DNA of 64,000 bases from Protonemura montana (Eukaryota; Arthropoda; Insecta; Plecoptera; Nemouridae), in assembly GCA_947568835.1 (NCBI GenBank), contig OX387609.1:14315708-14379707 (forward strand), in the 5' to 3' direction. Made by a program: the position numbers and the translations under genes. Positions 1 through 12,612 of the stretch are shown here, piece after piece. The notes beneath the pieces are model-generated. The model was not told the origin of the DNA. It was given only the letters and a program-made list of their open reading frames with translations, and did no database searches. Position 1 is the first letter of the stretch, and every line of letters begins with the position of its first letter.

Positions 1-563
1 GTTTATGACAGTTAGAAACTAAACTATGAGTTAAACAATATCGCAATGCAAAACCTTAGTTTATAAACAAACACCAAATCAATCCCTGAGCCCCTAGAAA
101 AGAAAACTAAGTTCCCAGCTAAAAAGTAATTGCAAATTCATAATAAATCAAAGCTATTATCTTATAACATGGGACAAAACAATGGCTAGTAATTCGCTCA
201 CAGCTCCGTGGTAGCAAAGCATCCTAACACGTGACATTTCGGTGCCTCATGACGCCTGCAGAACAGGAATAATAACACACATCACACAGGAGGATAGATC
301 TTCACAATGATAACAACTTTAATTAAAACGGCCGTTATTTTTTTAAACAATCTGCTTAACACGTTTCAACGGTGAGTTTGCCACGGCAGAAGCTTCAGCT
401 GCCGACCAAAAACTTTCAAGCAAGCGCCGAATCTACCACCAACTAACCAAATTGTAATTACAATTAAAAAGGAAGCCACAGACTGGAAGTGGTCGGTCAA
501 TGGTAAAAGCTTCATTATTCGCCGATAGCCAATAGACCAGTGAAACAGTGATTGCGCCAAACC
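1..563. other. Unannotated AT-rich stretch
   Basis: I see no convincing gene, repeat or RNA here. The only open frames are short (about 60 codons) and look random. The last bases lead into the first unit of the 68-bp array. Confidence 0.5.
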
Positions 564-941
564 GCTGTGTCAATGTGGCAAGGCTAAGCGGTGGCCGGTG
601 CTTGGTGCTGTTGGACAGGAGCAGCCAACACAGTGTGTCAAAGTGACAAGGCTAAGCGGTGGCCGGTCCTTGGTGCTGTTGGACAGGAGCAGCCAACACA
701 GTGTGTCAAAGGGACAAGGCTAAGCGGTGGCCAGTCCTTGGTGCTGTTGGACAGGAGCAGCCAACACAGTGTGTCGAAGTGACAAGGCTAAGCGGTGGTC
801 TGTCCTTGGTGCTGTTGGACAGGAGCAGTCAACACAGTGTGTCAAAGTGACAAGGCTAAGCGGTGGCCGGTCCTTGGTGCTGTTGGACAGGAGCAAGCAG
901 CGGGCCGGCACCGGGTTCACCCTCGGTTCCCTGTTAGGCTG
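564..941 (+). repeat. 68-bp tandem array with SINE 3' flank (copy 1)
   Basis: About five head-to-tail units of 68 bp; the word GGCTAAGCGGTGG recurs at 582, 650, 718, 786 and 854, exactly 68 bp apart. The unit reads through GGTCCTTGGTGCTGTTGGAC and then ACACAGTGTGTCAAAG. The array ends in GCCGGCACCGGGTTCACCCT (about 904-923), which matches the sequence downstream of the central domain of the 5S-headed SINE at 31.3 kb. The array is therefore best read as an internal expansion of that SINE, truncated here. The short open frames in it, rich in Trp and Cys, are shadows of the repeat. Confidence 0.9.
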
Positions 942-1360
942 CAAATTGTCGTCCAATTACCCGCACACATCGCGAGTCTCTCGCAATCTGAGAAAAAAAT
1001 GTTTAATTCATTGCGTTCCACGCGATGCAGAAAAGTTTTCTGTTTTACGTTTGCTTTTATCTTCATCCTTATCTTTATCAAGTTTTAAACCCGCGATGCG
1101 CACAAAGGATGGGAAAACTATCAGAAGAATAACAGTATGTTGCCTCGTAGTCTGGCATTCAGAATTAATATAGCTTTTTAGCAAAAGCAGAAATTTTGGA
1201 ATTTTCTTGATAACCTTATATGAATGAAAAATTACTGTCATTAATTTTGGTGCCTTAAAACGCATTTTTTTTAGATACCTTTTTTATCTCATAAAACCTA
1301 AATGCAAAAAGTTTGCAACCCGCAGTCCCAACCGCAATAATCGAACAGAACTTGTCACTA

Positions 1361-1425
1361 GTTTGACGGTCACCCATCCAATACCTGACCCAGCGCAGTG
1401 TTGCTTAACTCCGGTGATCACACGA
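1361..1425 (-). repeat. 5S rRNA-like SINE head remnant
   Basis: Read on the minus strand, the stretch contains GTTAAGCAACACTGCGCTGG, GTCAGGTATTGGATGGGTGA and an upstream TGATCACCGGAG. This is the order of the internal control region (box A, intermediate element, box C) of eukaryotic 5S rRNA. Only the central part is present and the rest diverges, so it is a SINE or pseudogene fragment rather than a 5S gene. It lies between two 68-bp arrays that probably derive from the same SINE family. Confidence 0.7.
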
Positions 1426-1756
1426 ATGATGACGTTAACAGAATCGGCCAGATTTTCCAAAAATTTGTTCACCCTTGACCACAATGACGTCACCAAGCAA
1501 AATGCACGGTATTTCCATGCGCAACCAAGCACGAAGATCGCTGCGCACGATGCGCAGCTCGCATGGTCGCCATGGTTTCCAAGCCATCGGTGCGCAGCGC
1601 GCGCAGCCAGCGTGGCAGCCTTCGTCATCATGCGTGCAAACGCACGACGTATGGAGTTGGCTGGCGATCGAGACCAGGCCAATGACAGGACGGGATGGAG
1701 TTGTTGAGGAAACTTTGGTCAAAGTATGGGACAGAACAATGTTAAGCTATGCTTGA

Positions 1757-2607
1757 AGTACAGTTGTCCCTTTGACACACTGTGTTGGCTGCTCCTGTCC
1801 AACAGCACCAAGGACCGGCCACCGCTTAGCCTTGTCCCTTTGACACACTGTGTTGGTTGCTCCTGTCCAACAGCACCAAGGACCGGCCACCGCTTAGCCT
1901 TGTCCCTTTGACACACTGTGTTGACTGCTCCTGTCCAACAGCACCAAGGACCGGCCACCGCTTAGCCTTGTCACTTTGACACACTGTGTTGGCTGCTCCT
2001 GTACAACAGCACCAAGGACCGGCCACCGATTAGCCTTGTCCCTTTGACACACTGTGTTGGCTGCTCCTGTCCAACAGCACCAAGGACCGGCCACCGCTTA
2101 GCCTTGTCACTTTGACACACTGTGTTGGCTGCTCCTGTCCAACAGCACCAAGTACCGACCACCGCTTAGCCTGATCCCTTTGACACACTGTGTTGGCTGC
2201 TCCTGTCCAACAGCACCAAGGACCGGCCACCGCTTAGCCTTGTCCCTTTGACACACTGTGTTGGCTGCTCCTGTCCAACAGCACCAAGGACCGGCCACTG
2301 CTTAGCCTTGTCACTTTGACACACTGTGTTGGCTGCTCCTGTCCAACAGCACCAAGGACCTGCCACCGCTTAGTCTTGTCCCTTTGACACACTGTGTTGA
2401 CTGCTCCTGTCCAACAGCACCAAGTACCGACCACCGCTTAGCCTTGTCCCTTTGACACACTGTGTTGGCTGCTCCTATCCAACAGCACCAAGGACCAGCC
2501 AACGCTTAGCCTTGTCACTTTGACACACTGTTTTGTCTGCTCCTGTCCAACAGCACCAAGGACCGGCCACCGCTTAGCCTTGTCCCTTTGACACACTGTG
2601 TTGGCTC
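1757..2607 (-). repeat. 68-bp tandem array, inverted (copy 2)
   Basis: About 12.5 units of the same 68-bp repeat as at 564-895, but on the opposite strand (TTTGACACACTGTGTTGGCT followed by CCAACAGCACCAAGGACC). Units differ by a few substitutions and almost no indels. Alternating GTCACTTTG and GTCCCTTTG variants recur between neighbours. Both ends run straight into non-repetitive DNA, with no clear SINE head or tail. Confidence 0.92.
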
Positions 2608-2619
2608 TGTCTCTGTGGC

Positions 2620-3690
2620 ACTGGTCAGGGAATGACAAGCTAATGAAGAGATTAGATAGCAAAAGTTCAGAAATACTTATCCTTCTGTTCTCTCAAATGT
2701 GTCTATTCCTGATGTGGGTAGCTTTTTAACTGGCTCTCGGTGTAAAGATCCTTTGAAGAAAGCTTGGTACTATTTGTTCTTGCCTGTTGCTGTTGCCGTG
2801 ACAGTGCCGTATTACGTGCTGGTAATTAGCTGCAAGGCACGACACACGGATCGTCCATCTTGTGTTTCTCGCGACTTATCACGTGATGTGTGTAATGCAC
2901 ACGGCCGTGTGTTTGCCGGATGAAGAGACAAAGGAGAGAAAAAGCAGAGCGAGATTCGGCGATAAGAAGTTGTGCAAAAAGTCGCATGGAGGATGATGAG
3001 TGGCTTTATGTCCTGTTGTGTGACGGCGAAAGAATGCACAGTTTTTATTATTTCGGTAATTAATGTTAATTAGGCATGGGATTCTTTGGCTGTTAATTAA
3101 TTTATGATAAGGTTTGAAGCGGGGAAAAAGTAATCACTTTGAAAATGGTGTTGTTTGAATTTGATGGGCATGATATCTTTCATTGTGTTATTTTGAATTT
3201 AAAACTAAAAGCGTGGGATGTTCCGTGGATAGACTTCATTCTTGTCACTTTCATCTGAATTTATACTGATACTAAAGTCCGCTTCCTTGGCTTTTTACAG
3301 CTACAATTTGTTGAAAGTATTTTTTTTTTTTTAATACTTAGTTATTTTTATTTTACATAAAGTCATTACTACATATCAGAACTTAAGTTAGCCCCTTTAG
3401 TTTCAATATGACCAGGCAATCACATTCGTTATTTCCAGATATCCAATAGGTTTTTCTTTGTAAATTTGGCTTCTGGATTTCTGTGTGGTTTTTCCCAACG
3501 ATTTTCACCCGGATTTTCCGACCCCTTACCACTCTGTCCACAACACCAAATCGCAGAGGTCACCGAAAACAAAAAAGCGACATCTCCCATCCCAAACCAA
3601 GACGAAGACGAAGACAAAACGATTGTTCCTCACAAGATAATAACACATAATCGACACTGACTTAAGTGGTCCCCAATCATGCTAATCACA
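2620..3690. other. Non-repetitive stretch, nothing recognised
   Basis: Mixed-composition DNA with a poly-T run near 3320. Short open frames of up to 75 codons occur on both strands but have no recognisable domain, start context or codon pattern. Confidence 0.4.
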
Positions 3691-3699
3691 TTTCACACA

Positions 3700-3790
3700 A
3701 GCGCCATGCAATGGGCTCGAACTGTGGACCCACGGATCTAATGACAGTGCTAGCGACTTAGAGCTCATTTGGAAGTCTAATTACAGGGGA
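3700..3790 (-). repeat. Possible tRNA-derived SINE remnant
   Basis: On the minus strand a box B-like word, CAGTTCGAGCCC, lies downstream of GAGCTCTAAGTCGCTAGC and GATCCGTGGGTCC, the usual layout of a tRNA-related SINE head. The arms do not fold convincingly as a tRNA and no second copy was found in the window, so this is tentative. Confidence 0.3.
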
Positions 3791-4572
3791 AAAGTGTCTG
3801 TTATCGACGATTATTTATTCAGATTATCACCGGTTAGTTACCATGGTGACGGTATGTCAGGTCGACTTAGATTTACATTGAATGGGCTTCTACGATTGGT
3901 GTGACATGGTATTATTGTTTTGCGGACAAGCGACGTGTAATTATGGTGGTTTGTGTTTTCTTTTTTGTTTTTGTTTGGTGGTAATAACTCGTGATGTTAA
4001 GGTGTTTAATGAGGGCACGTGTGGCTGGCCACGGTGCGATCTGATATGGGGATATTTTTTTAACCGAAATTAAGCTTGGTAACAATGTAATTTAGATAAC
4101 GTGCGGTTAATTTATTTGACAAATTTCTCGGCCCATTGTTGTCGACGTTGGTGTAATCAGATGTTTTCGACGATTGCATCAGATGTGGATGAAATTTGAA
4201 ATTTGAAAGCTCGTTCAACTGAAAGTCTTGCAGTTTTTTAAAACATTGAGACATTGTGTATGGCGAGGTCTTCAGGGCACTGCTCCAGTAAGATTCTAAC
4301 TAAGTTCGATTTGGTTACAAAAGCTTCATTAAAAACAAGCATCGGTCCTTAAAGCAAACAGAATCAGACAGTTTTCTTCGATTCTTAGTACAGAAAATCA
4401 CAAAATTTTCACGAAATTTCACCAGAAAATTGAAAACAATTCTTTACGTTAGTGAACACTCCACAACTCTTCCACATTTTGACATTTCATCATCGACTTC
4501 CCGCCAGCTCGTCACGCTAGGCTGCTCCGAACATTGTCACGGTGTCCTGCCCCCCCATCGGGGGCGGTCACC

Positions 4573-4690
4573 CATTGGTCGACGGATGCGCGGCCAAGCG
4601 TGTAGCGGTGGAACCATCGAGCCGTGGGACACCCCGTTTTTAGCAGCACCAATTTGCATAGGTTATATATTCGGCCAGCGCGACCGTTCG
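4573..4690 (+). promoter_or_regulatory. Candidate promoter: CCAAT (reverse), octamer, TATA
   Basis: A locally GC-rich patch contains CCCATTGGTC (reverse CCAAT box, about 4573), ATTTGCATAGG (octamer ATTTGCAT, about 4653) and TTATATATTC (TATA-like, about 4665) in sequence order. Animal histone and some snRNA promoters use such combinations. No histone or snRNA sequence follows, so a real promoter here is only a possibility. Confidence 0.25.
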
Positions 4691-4880
4691 TTGCCTGCTT
4701 TTAATTGGGCTTTTTGTGTGCTACCCGGATAGGCCATGTGTGCCCACATGTTTCATAGGAAAGTACGTTTCTGTGTAGGAAGCTCGTGGTGGCAAGGTGA
4801 AGGTGCATCTTTTTTGCTTTATCTCTTGATCAAAAGTTGTACGACTCTCTATGGACCCTAAAGACAAGATTTTATGAGAT

Positions 4881-5150
4881 TGTATTATTAGAAACACTAT
4901 ACAGCCCTCTCAAAAATTGATGCCCAAACGCGGGGACACGAACCTTGATGTTGCTCTAGACCATTGAGCTACTTGGACACAATTTTCTAGAGGATCTAAA
5001 AACCTTTCAAATCCTCAGCTAAATTGGTTAGAGCAACAACCATGATAGGTGAAGATCGGTGTTTAAGTCTCCGTTTGGGAATCAATTTTTGAGAGGGTTT
5101 TAGTGTTCCAAATAATAAAATATTGCAAGCGTTCGAAATTTAAATCAGAA
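4881..5150. repeat. Inverted pair of tRNA-like elements
   Basis: The left arm (about 4881-4985) carries a tRNA-like element on the minus strand: a tail complementary to the AACACTATA type, CTCTCAAAAATTGATGCCCA, then GAGCTACTTGGACAC. The right arm (about 5015-5150) carries the same element on the plus strand: ATTGGTTAGAGCAAC, GTTTAAGTCTCCGTTTGGG, ATCAATTTTTGAGAGGG and an ATAATAAAATATTGCAAGCG tail. The two face each other across about 30 bp, so the transcript could form a long hairpin. Box A- and box B-like words are recognisable but mutated. Confidence 0.75.
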
Positions 5151-7164
5151 ATCACAATTAATAAGACTTTTAGGTTATGTTGCTAGCCTGAGAGTGAAAT
5201 AATTATGTTTGTGACATCTTAAATATATAAAGTTAAGTTCCTGTGATGGCATAGGATCTGGTCAATCATCCGCCGTTCCCCGCAAAATGGCTGTGCGTTC
5301 GTTTTTTAGAAAGCAAAGAGCTGTTCTTGTAGAATTAACTCTTTTCAAATGACTTTAATGTTCAACGCTTGGTTTCCGAGAAGGTATAGGCATTAAATAT
5401 TTATAAATCTTCCATACCTAATAGGAAATATCTTGATACAAATTTATTACCATGTTTACAACAGCATTGCATTGTAATGTACTCGACCTTATCGACGTGC
5501 ACGCCAGTTTTCCTTGGATTTCTGCTAGAAATCGATTTGCAAACAAAATATTACTGCTTTTCTAGTTAGCATTTTATAACATGAAACATAATGCAGTTTT
5601 CACAGAGTTTTATGCACTGTACTGACGTGATTTCACTTCGAATTTTCCGACTTTATTTGAACTTTTTACATCAAAAATATTTTAAAGTGACATTCACACA
5701 GTAAAAGAGACATTGTTTTGTGAACTTTTCAAGCTACCGTTGCTACCGTGACGAGCTCGACCAATCAGAAGCCGTTATTTCAAATAAACTCCAAACGCAA
5801 GTCAGCAAATCACATTAAGTGGTGGAGTGAAATTCAAGCGCACGCCATTATTGTCAACGTTAAAGATAATTTTCCAATTTTCCTAAACTCTCTCTTGCTA
5901 ACCTTATCTTTTCTACATAACATCCCCAACAAAGAATCCCCAGAGGTAATTCAAAACACCATTGTTGCACACAGCAAGTATGCAGTGCGAAATTATCGCT
6001 CGCCATTTTCCACCGGTTTTCCACCAAATTTTCACAACGTTTAAAGTGGTGACTTCAGTGTTAACATGCAAAACGTAACGCTTTTCCGAGCAATTCTGCT
6101 TTGTAAAATGTGTCCAGTTTTCTTCTTCTGTGATATCCAAGCTGAAAAATCTAAGCTACAATCTAAGATTGTCAGCATAAAAAGCTGGAAAAACAGGATC
6201 GGAATTCATCAACTTGGGATAGTTTTGTTTCGCACTTTGATGTCTTCCAATGAAACGCATAAGACATAACAGACTTCTCTACCCTAACGTACGTACTAAT
6301 TTCATCTCCTGGGTTGAAAATACCAGAGAAATATGAATCCTTCAAAACATACTCGGACAGGCTCAAATTTATGATAACATTACTTTCGACAAAAATTTTT
6401 AATTTGCGAAATTGGAGCTCAAAAACGAAAAAAAAATCGGTCAAATCATAAGTTTTTTTCCCCTCTTATCCACCTGCCACCTATATTACTAGCCAATGTT
6501 CCTCACCATCATCTCAAACTCATCCATCTCCTTGCAGATAAAACCAAACTGCAGCTACCTCTTTCGATTTCCGCCAAATCCTTTATTATTCTCGGAGAAA
6601 ACACGCCGGCTAATGGAATTCACCATTCTTCCATTAACAAACCTGTTGAATATTTCATGGGCATTTTTGATGAATGAGCAAATTATGTATATATACATAC
6701 ATACACCGCGTTCGCTGCTCGCGATTCAGATTCCTGTATTAATGTGCGATGAATCCTCTATCCATGCATTAGCACACTGACACACTGCCCATTGCCCCGT
6801 AGTCTTAGCATAAAACAGCGGCGTGCGGTCACAATCTTGGACCCCCTGCAGATAATGTTCCTTCTTTGAAGCAAAATGTTGTATGATAAGTTCTATGTTC
6901 TCTTTGGGTGACTTCGGAGATGTATCAAAGGAGCTGCGTTCTGAATGTCCGTCATTTTTTAATAGTAGACCAGCAGCAACATTGACTCTTGACAGGTGTT
7001 AGTTGAACGCAAAAGCTAACAGATATCGAACTGGTACATTTTTGCATTTTTTCAAGACTTTTCCTCAAGACGGCAATATACGGAGGCCCTTAAATAATCA
7101 TCGTGATTACCTATATGTTCACTTCTACTTTCTTGCGTGAAAATATCAATAAATATTATTTATT
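5151..7164. other. AT-rich stretch, no gene recognised
   Basis: AT-rich DNA with a short TATA/CATA microsatellite near 6687-6705. Several open frames of 60-100 codons on both strands overlap one another and lack domains, so I do not call them. Confidence 0.4.
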
Positions 7165-7600
7165 GTGTTTAACGACGCACTGTTTTGACTACGGGCATGT
7201 GGCACTGGTCTTATGAAGCCGGTGAATGAGTGGATGATGATGAATCTAACCTAGCCTAGAAGAGAGGAGGGGAAAAACGGTGCCGGCACGTAGCCTACTC
7301 CTGTCGAAGACCAAGGGGACCACCGGCTTAACGTCCCTTCCGAAGGACGGTACAACGCGAACAACAGGATTCCTCCACAAATCCATGCTGTCGAGAGGTT
7401 GATAAGCAAGGCGAGTGAAGTTGCTGTACTAACTTTCATCCCTCCAACCTCTCTCCCGAACAGAACTGGTCATGTGTATGATAGTCACCCATACAATACC
7501 TGACTCAGCGCAGTGTTGCTTAACTTTTATCCCTCCAACCTCTCTCCCGAACAGAACTGGTCATGTGTATGATGGTCACCCATGCAATACCTGACACGGA
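7165..7600 (-). mobile_element. 5S-headed SINE, near complete, with duplicated head
   Basis: Read on the minus strand, this begins with two 91-bp 5S-like units (GTTAAGCAACACTGCGCTGA, TCAGGTATTGTATGGGTGAC, ATGACCAGTTCTGTTCGGGA). A central region follows, containing GTCCTTCGGAAGGGACGTTA and AAGCCGGTGGTCCCCTTGG, then GCCGGCACCG. It ends in the tail CAAAACAGTGCGTCGTTAAA at about 7165-7190. The same order occurs at 30.0-31.5 kb. The central words resemble, from memory, the conserved central domain of the MetaSINE superfamily; an alignment is needed to confirm this. An ORF of about 62 codons on the minus strand is an incidental translation of the SINE body. Confidence 0.85.
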
Positions 7601-10096
7601 GCCGTATTGCAAACCACCAATCCACCTTAGTGTTATGAACCAAAAACTCTTCCACCAAATCAGCAGCTCACCATGTATTTTGTAAACTACTTGTCTTGAA
7701 TCGCTCCGCCACTGAAGGTTGGCATCAACAAGTACCATGAGTTTGGTTGTGGAGGGTGCTTAGCTCGTTGGTATGCGCATAAAGCCGCTGGCTGTCTGCA
7801 CCAGCCGCTATAGGAACCTCTGCACTGTTGCTTTCAATAATGCATCTTTATGGAAATCAAAGGCGGGCGCAGGAAGGTCGTTGTCCCTTGGTTGCTATGG
7901 AAACCGGGTTAATCAAAGCAATTCTGGAGTTAGTAAGGGGTGAAGTGGGTTGGACTGCGAAGCTTGTGATACTTTAAAGTTTGTTTGCAGTTTTATGGCC
8001 TGTTTTTAATTTATCAAGACCTATGAATTATGTCAAATTTATTTAAAAAAATCTGAGGCTATAAAAATCTTCAACGCTGGAGGTCCTGATACGACTTTTT
8101 GAAAGCATCTTCTACCAAATTCACCCCTTAATGACTGCTATAATTTCAGGTGGAACTCGTGCATAAAAAGAGCTTGATTTAAATGTTTCGTTGTATTTTG
8201 GTTTCTGTAGCAAAACAATGTCCGTGGTGTGTTTCGAGGTTCGTAAAACCAATGCTTCTCTTGAGATATTTGCCTGCAAGTCACTTAAAGTGTACAAATA
8301 TATGTATTGACTTTTAACACAAATTTAGAAACGTTTACAAATTTGGAAGAGTATTCAGAAACGTCGCTAAAACTGGGGACTTAGCACGAAATCCTGCCAG
8401 ACTTCTTGAACTAGTTTCTTCCAGATTTTCTAAGATTATTCCCGGAAAATTGTTTTATAATTCACGGGTCGATCGTCACCATATGCTACCTCCTCCTTCA
8501 CTAACATCATCACAGCCTCCCTGACTTCAAAGCTTGTTGGACCATTCCCAAATCAAAAAAAAAAATCAAGTTACACTCGCCCTGTGTGTTCTGAAATCTC
8601 CTTGAACTCCGATTGGGCGTCGTCTTTGCTCCTAAAGACAGTGCGAAGAAAACCGACCAATGGTAGCACCTCCATCTCTGGTGTCATCCGTCTTCTCGCC
8701 TCTATCTCCGTCTGTTTTGCAGCAAAAGTCTCGTGGCATCTCAGTCACTCCCGTGATTACACGTGGCTTGTACTTGAACGCCATTGTCTCGGCGACCAGC
8801 ACTTTGTTGGCAATTTCAGCGTCAGAGATTGCCATTGGGTGCCGTCTTCTTGGTAATGAGCATCTTTTTGTCGAGTCCATGCCTTACATGGACTAATATT
8901 CTCGCATGCGATAACGCGGACGAAATGGCAGTGGGTTTATTCCCTTTGCGAAATACATATCTAAAAACTGATGAATCATTTTGAAATCAAGACATCAAAT
9001 CATTAAAATTGTCAGAAGTTTTCTTTTAGAAGTTACCTTCATATGCAAATTTACTTGACATTGCACATGCTTTTCTGACCTGCACTTTATATTTGCATCT
9101 TGACACCTGCACTTTTGAAACCACCTGGCAACAATAACCAAAAGCTATCATTTTTGCATACACATAACTCGCCCAAAGTTTATATATTCCTCATGAAACA
9201 ATGATATGGTAATCTAATTCTTCGCCACAAAGTCCCGTTCATTTGCGGCACATTTTATCTGATTTGTAACTTTTCAAAACCGTCCGTCCACCAAAAAGAA
9301 TCGTACCCCGGCGGTCTCACAGCTGGACACAACGGTAGTTGATTCACATCAGACAAAAAATAAACATGGCAAACTTTAACATGTATTCGGCCCGAATTCG
9401 ACATCGAAGACAAGCACAGACCACCGAATCGGTCGCCTTGCGATTCCTTGGACATCGATTGTTGATGCAAAGAGCGTGCCTCCGGAGTCTGTCCAGCTCT
9501 GCAGACAGACATTAGATCATAGCAAGATTGATGGCTGTGTTAGTTCATCGAGTAGAAGTCTGTGTGAGTCCACGCTGGTCGTTCCATGGTGGGACGAAGG
9601 AGGTTCGCACTCTGCAAATACTTTGCAAGGGATGAGAGGTGGACCGTTTTGTTTGGGGTGATTTTGAGGGCGGTTCTGGATGGTTTTCAATTTTCAACAA
9701 AAATCTCTTACTTGAGATTCTTGTATGAGCGCAAAGGATTGTTACAGGTTCGTGGTTTGACTATCACTTATCTGTTGACCAAAATCTTAGTGAAACGTCT
9801 TCCATTATTTGAGATCAAAGACAAACTCGTTTTAAAAATGATGATAAGTATTTCCAAAAAATGAAAGCATCAGCACTGTGTTGAAATAACCAGAAGAACC
9901 TTCTCAATTCTGCTGTGTTGGGTTTTTTCAAAGTTTGGTTCGGACATTTTAAATAGTCTTTAATAAGGAAGAGTATTGATAGTGGAAACTGTAAAACTAG
10001 GCAGTTATCAATGAACGCCAAGTAGCCCCAGATTCACAGCTTTGCAATGCTATCAAAACAAATAAACTATAATAATGCTATCAATAAACATTATCG
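7601..10096. other. Non-repetitive stretch, no gene recognised
   Basis: No repeat array. Octamer-like words (ATGCAAAT near 9044, ATTTGCAT near 9092) and small overlapping open frames near 8584-8984 are present. None shows a domain or a convincing splice-bounded exon. Confidence 0.4.
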
Positions 10097-10099
10097 GAA

Positions 10100-10237
10100 A
10101 ATTGTCAGGACCGTTCTAAACCTTGAAGAAGTAACTAGTACATGTTACGAAACGTCGGGAAATTTTAGTTGTCCTTTACTTAGCATTCAAAACCCATTTC
10201 AAATAGTTTAAATCAAGTAGACATGAGTCAAAAAACC
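10100..10237 (+). mobile_element. Hammerhead-like repeat, one-armed copy
   Basis: This shares TGTCAGGAC...TTGAAGAAGTAAC, GTTACGAAACGTCGGGAAAT and CTTAGCATTCAAAACCCATT with the palindromic element at 40.6-40.9 kb, and also the 3' flank AATCAAGTAGACATGAGTC. The middle holds GTAAC and GTTAC that can pair as a 5-bp stem, followed by GAAAC. This matches the stem II and GAAA part of a hammerhead ribozyme core. In this copy the CTGAAGA box is TTGAAGA, so the motif is probably inactive. Confidence 0.65.
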
Positions 10238-12545
10238 ATCATATCAAACGCATTTCATTCTCAAAGCGAGATGGACTCTATAGTTCTGCACTCAGTGTGC
10301 GACCGGCGTCGATTGAGCAAACATCTTTAGATTCCCGACACGAGTCTAGCAAGCAATGACTGGCTCGTCGACGTTCTCATTTCTGCGCTTACATTTTTGC
10401 GAAGCGCAGTTTTTCATGCGTAAGTTTGCCTTCCAGATTCCTGCAGCGCTGCGGTTGTCTCTGAGAGCGTCATTCATGCCCCAGCAAAATCTAGGCTGAA
10501 ACTTCTAGGCTTAACACAATCGCTGCTGTTCATCAAGTAGCAAGATAAATATGTTAACATTGTCGTATAGACACGGCTCGTTTTGCAGATCTACGCTGTG
10601 ATGGTATGTCATGTCACGAGGCTATCATCGTATCGCAGTTTCAATGTTTTCAAAGGGAAAAAGTTTAGAATGTATTTACACTTTTTAACAACGGATTGGT
10701 ACCTTCGGTTGGAGTGGTTTCTTTATAAAAATGCCGGTATCTCTTAGACACGATTATATTTTCACGGCTTGCAATTGAGGGCAGTTTTAGTGACCTCTTT
10801 TCAGTTAAAAATCCTTGCAGCTAGCGAATTTTTAACCCTTCAGAGACAGCGAAGTGTGGTTAAGGGCACTATATTTGACTAAATCATGCTGTATTTAGTT
10901 AATATTTGACGCTCTATTGAAGATATTTAACAAAGCAATATTGATTGATTGCTAAATCGGAGGAGAACGGTACAAAATAAACCCATTAGATTTGGTTTTT
11001 TTCTGATATGTGTCGTATCAAAAAAAGGGGTTACATTGTTGATTCTAAAAAAAAAAATATGTAAATTGTATTGGACAGCGAGAAAAGTCCGCAATTGCAA
11101 TAAAAAATTAATTACACTCTGGAAACAAGCTTCCTCAATATGATTTAAAACAAATATTTATTTAGGTACCACCAACCAAAAGCCACCCCTACAAATTCAT
11201 AGAAGTCTTCGCATACTCAATTTTCAAAACGGCACATCAAGCAATCTTGTAAAAAGTGTGTACAAAAACTTGATCCGCGACGTGTGCCGAATGCGAGGTA
11301 TCTTTGCCTGTCCGTGTGCCATCGACCATCCACAGAAGAACAATAGCATCGCCTGTAGATTCCTGCATTCTCCTCGCATGCCAGCCAACCCAACCGCACT
11401 AACTTACTATATTTCAATTAAATCAAAAGCCTAGCGAATTTAATTATTTATTACTCTTTTGTAATATTTACTTGACGGCATGTGCTTTTTTCTCGCCGTG
11501 AATCGCATTTCACCAAGCGAACTCGATCAATAAAACATATAAAACTAATGCACGTTTCACGGCAAAGAATGTCCAAGCTGTATTTTGTATTTTGTATTTT
11601 TTTTTTCAAATATCCCTTCGATTTGTGATTGTAAACGAGTATTGTTTATTACAAAACTGCCTTGACTGAGTTTTGTGATCTCACATATGTCGTTCACGTA
11701 CACGGCGTAGCGTTTCTAGACTGTTTTATTTTCTACTTTTATCGTGCGTCACCGCACGCATTTTTATGTGCGTGGTCTGCCCCGCAAGATCGCGCTACTG
11801 GCCGAGGCTAATTAAGTCCCATTCACCTGTCTCCCAGTTGTACATCACCGCGTGGTAACGAGCCATTAGCTTCCAATTACGCTATTGAAGAAGCTTGGCT
11901 CAAAATCTTGCCAACTATTAAATAAATATATGGCAATGGCATCAGGTTCAGAACAATACTATTTACTAATGATTACTATTAGAATTTATAAAATACTATT
12001 AAGGTGACTTTTATTTACTGCAAATTCATTCATTAGGTATTTTCAAAACAGGTTGTGTCCATTAAAAAATGCGTCGTACCAAAAAAAACCCAAATCAACT
12101 GAAAGAAAAGCCGTTTTGATTATTGTAAAACAGTCAGAATCATAATATCGTTTGTAAAACGAATAGAGCAGCGAAATCGCAAGTAATTTTATCATAACCA
12201 AGTCATAAAACCACCCCTTAAGACATGAAAACCGACCTGTCTCCGTTTCACCTATGCTTTAACACGGAGACTTCAACGCAGGAACGCGAAACTATAAAGC
12301 ACATATACTTTTAAGATGGAGATTTCAATGCAAAGCAAAGAACAGTAGTTATATTTATTCCATTTTAGTAATTCTGAACATTTATTAAATGTTTTTCTGG
12401 CACTATGACTGAAAAAATCTGTTAGTTAGTGTGTTTTTAGCGAGATTTTCCCAATTTTTTCGATTATTTCATCAATCATTCTTAGAATTAGTTACAGATA
12501 TAACATCTTTAAAGACAACTGATTCAACCAGTTACCATCTTAATT
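10238..12545. other. AT-rich stretch, no gene recognised
   Basis: Low-complexity T and A runs (for example near 11050 and 11590) with short random open frames. Nothing supports a gene. Confidence 0.4.
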
Positions 12546-12548
12546 TAG

Positions 12549-12612
12549 CGGCCACCCGTCCACAGCCATATCAAGCCACGTGTTGCTCAACCCCGACTGT
12601 CTCACGAGAAGC
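12549..12612 (-). repeat. Degenerate 5S-like SINE head
   Basis: The minus strand reads GGGGTTGAGCAACACGTGGC and, further on, GGCTGTGGACGGGTGGCC. This is in the same order as the 5S-like heads elsewhere in the window but strongly diverged. It is likely an old SINE remnant. Confidence 0.45.

Noticed and set aside
564..941. CRISPR array
   Set aside because: Units are contiguous and nearly identical along their whole length, with no unique spacers, and the DNA is eukaryotic.
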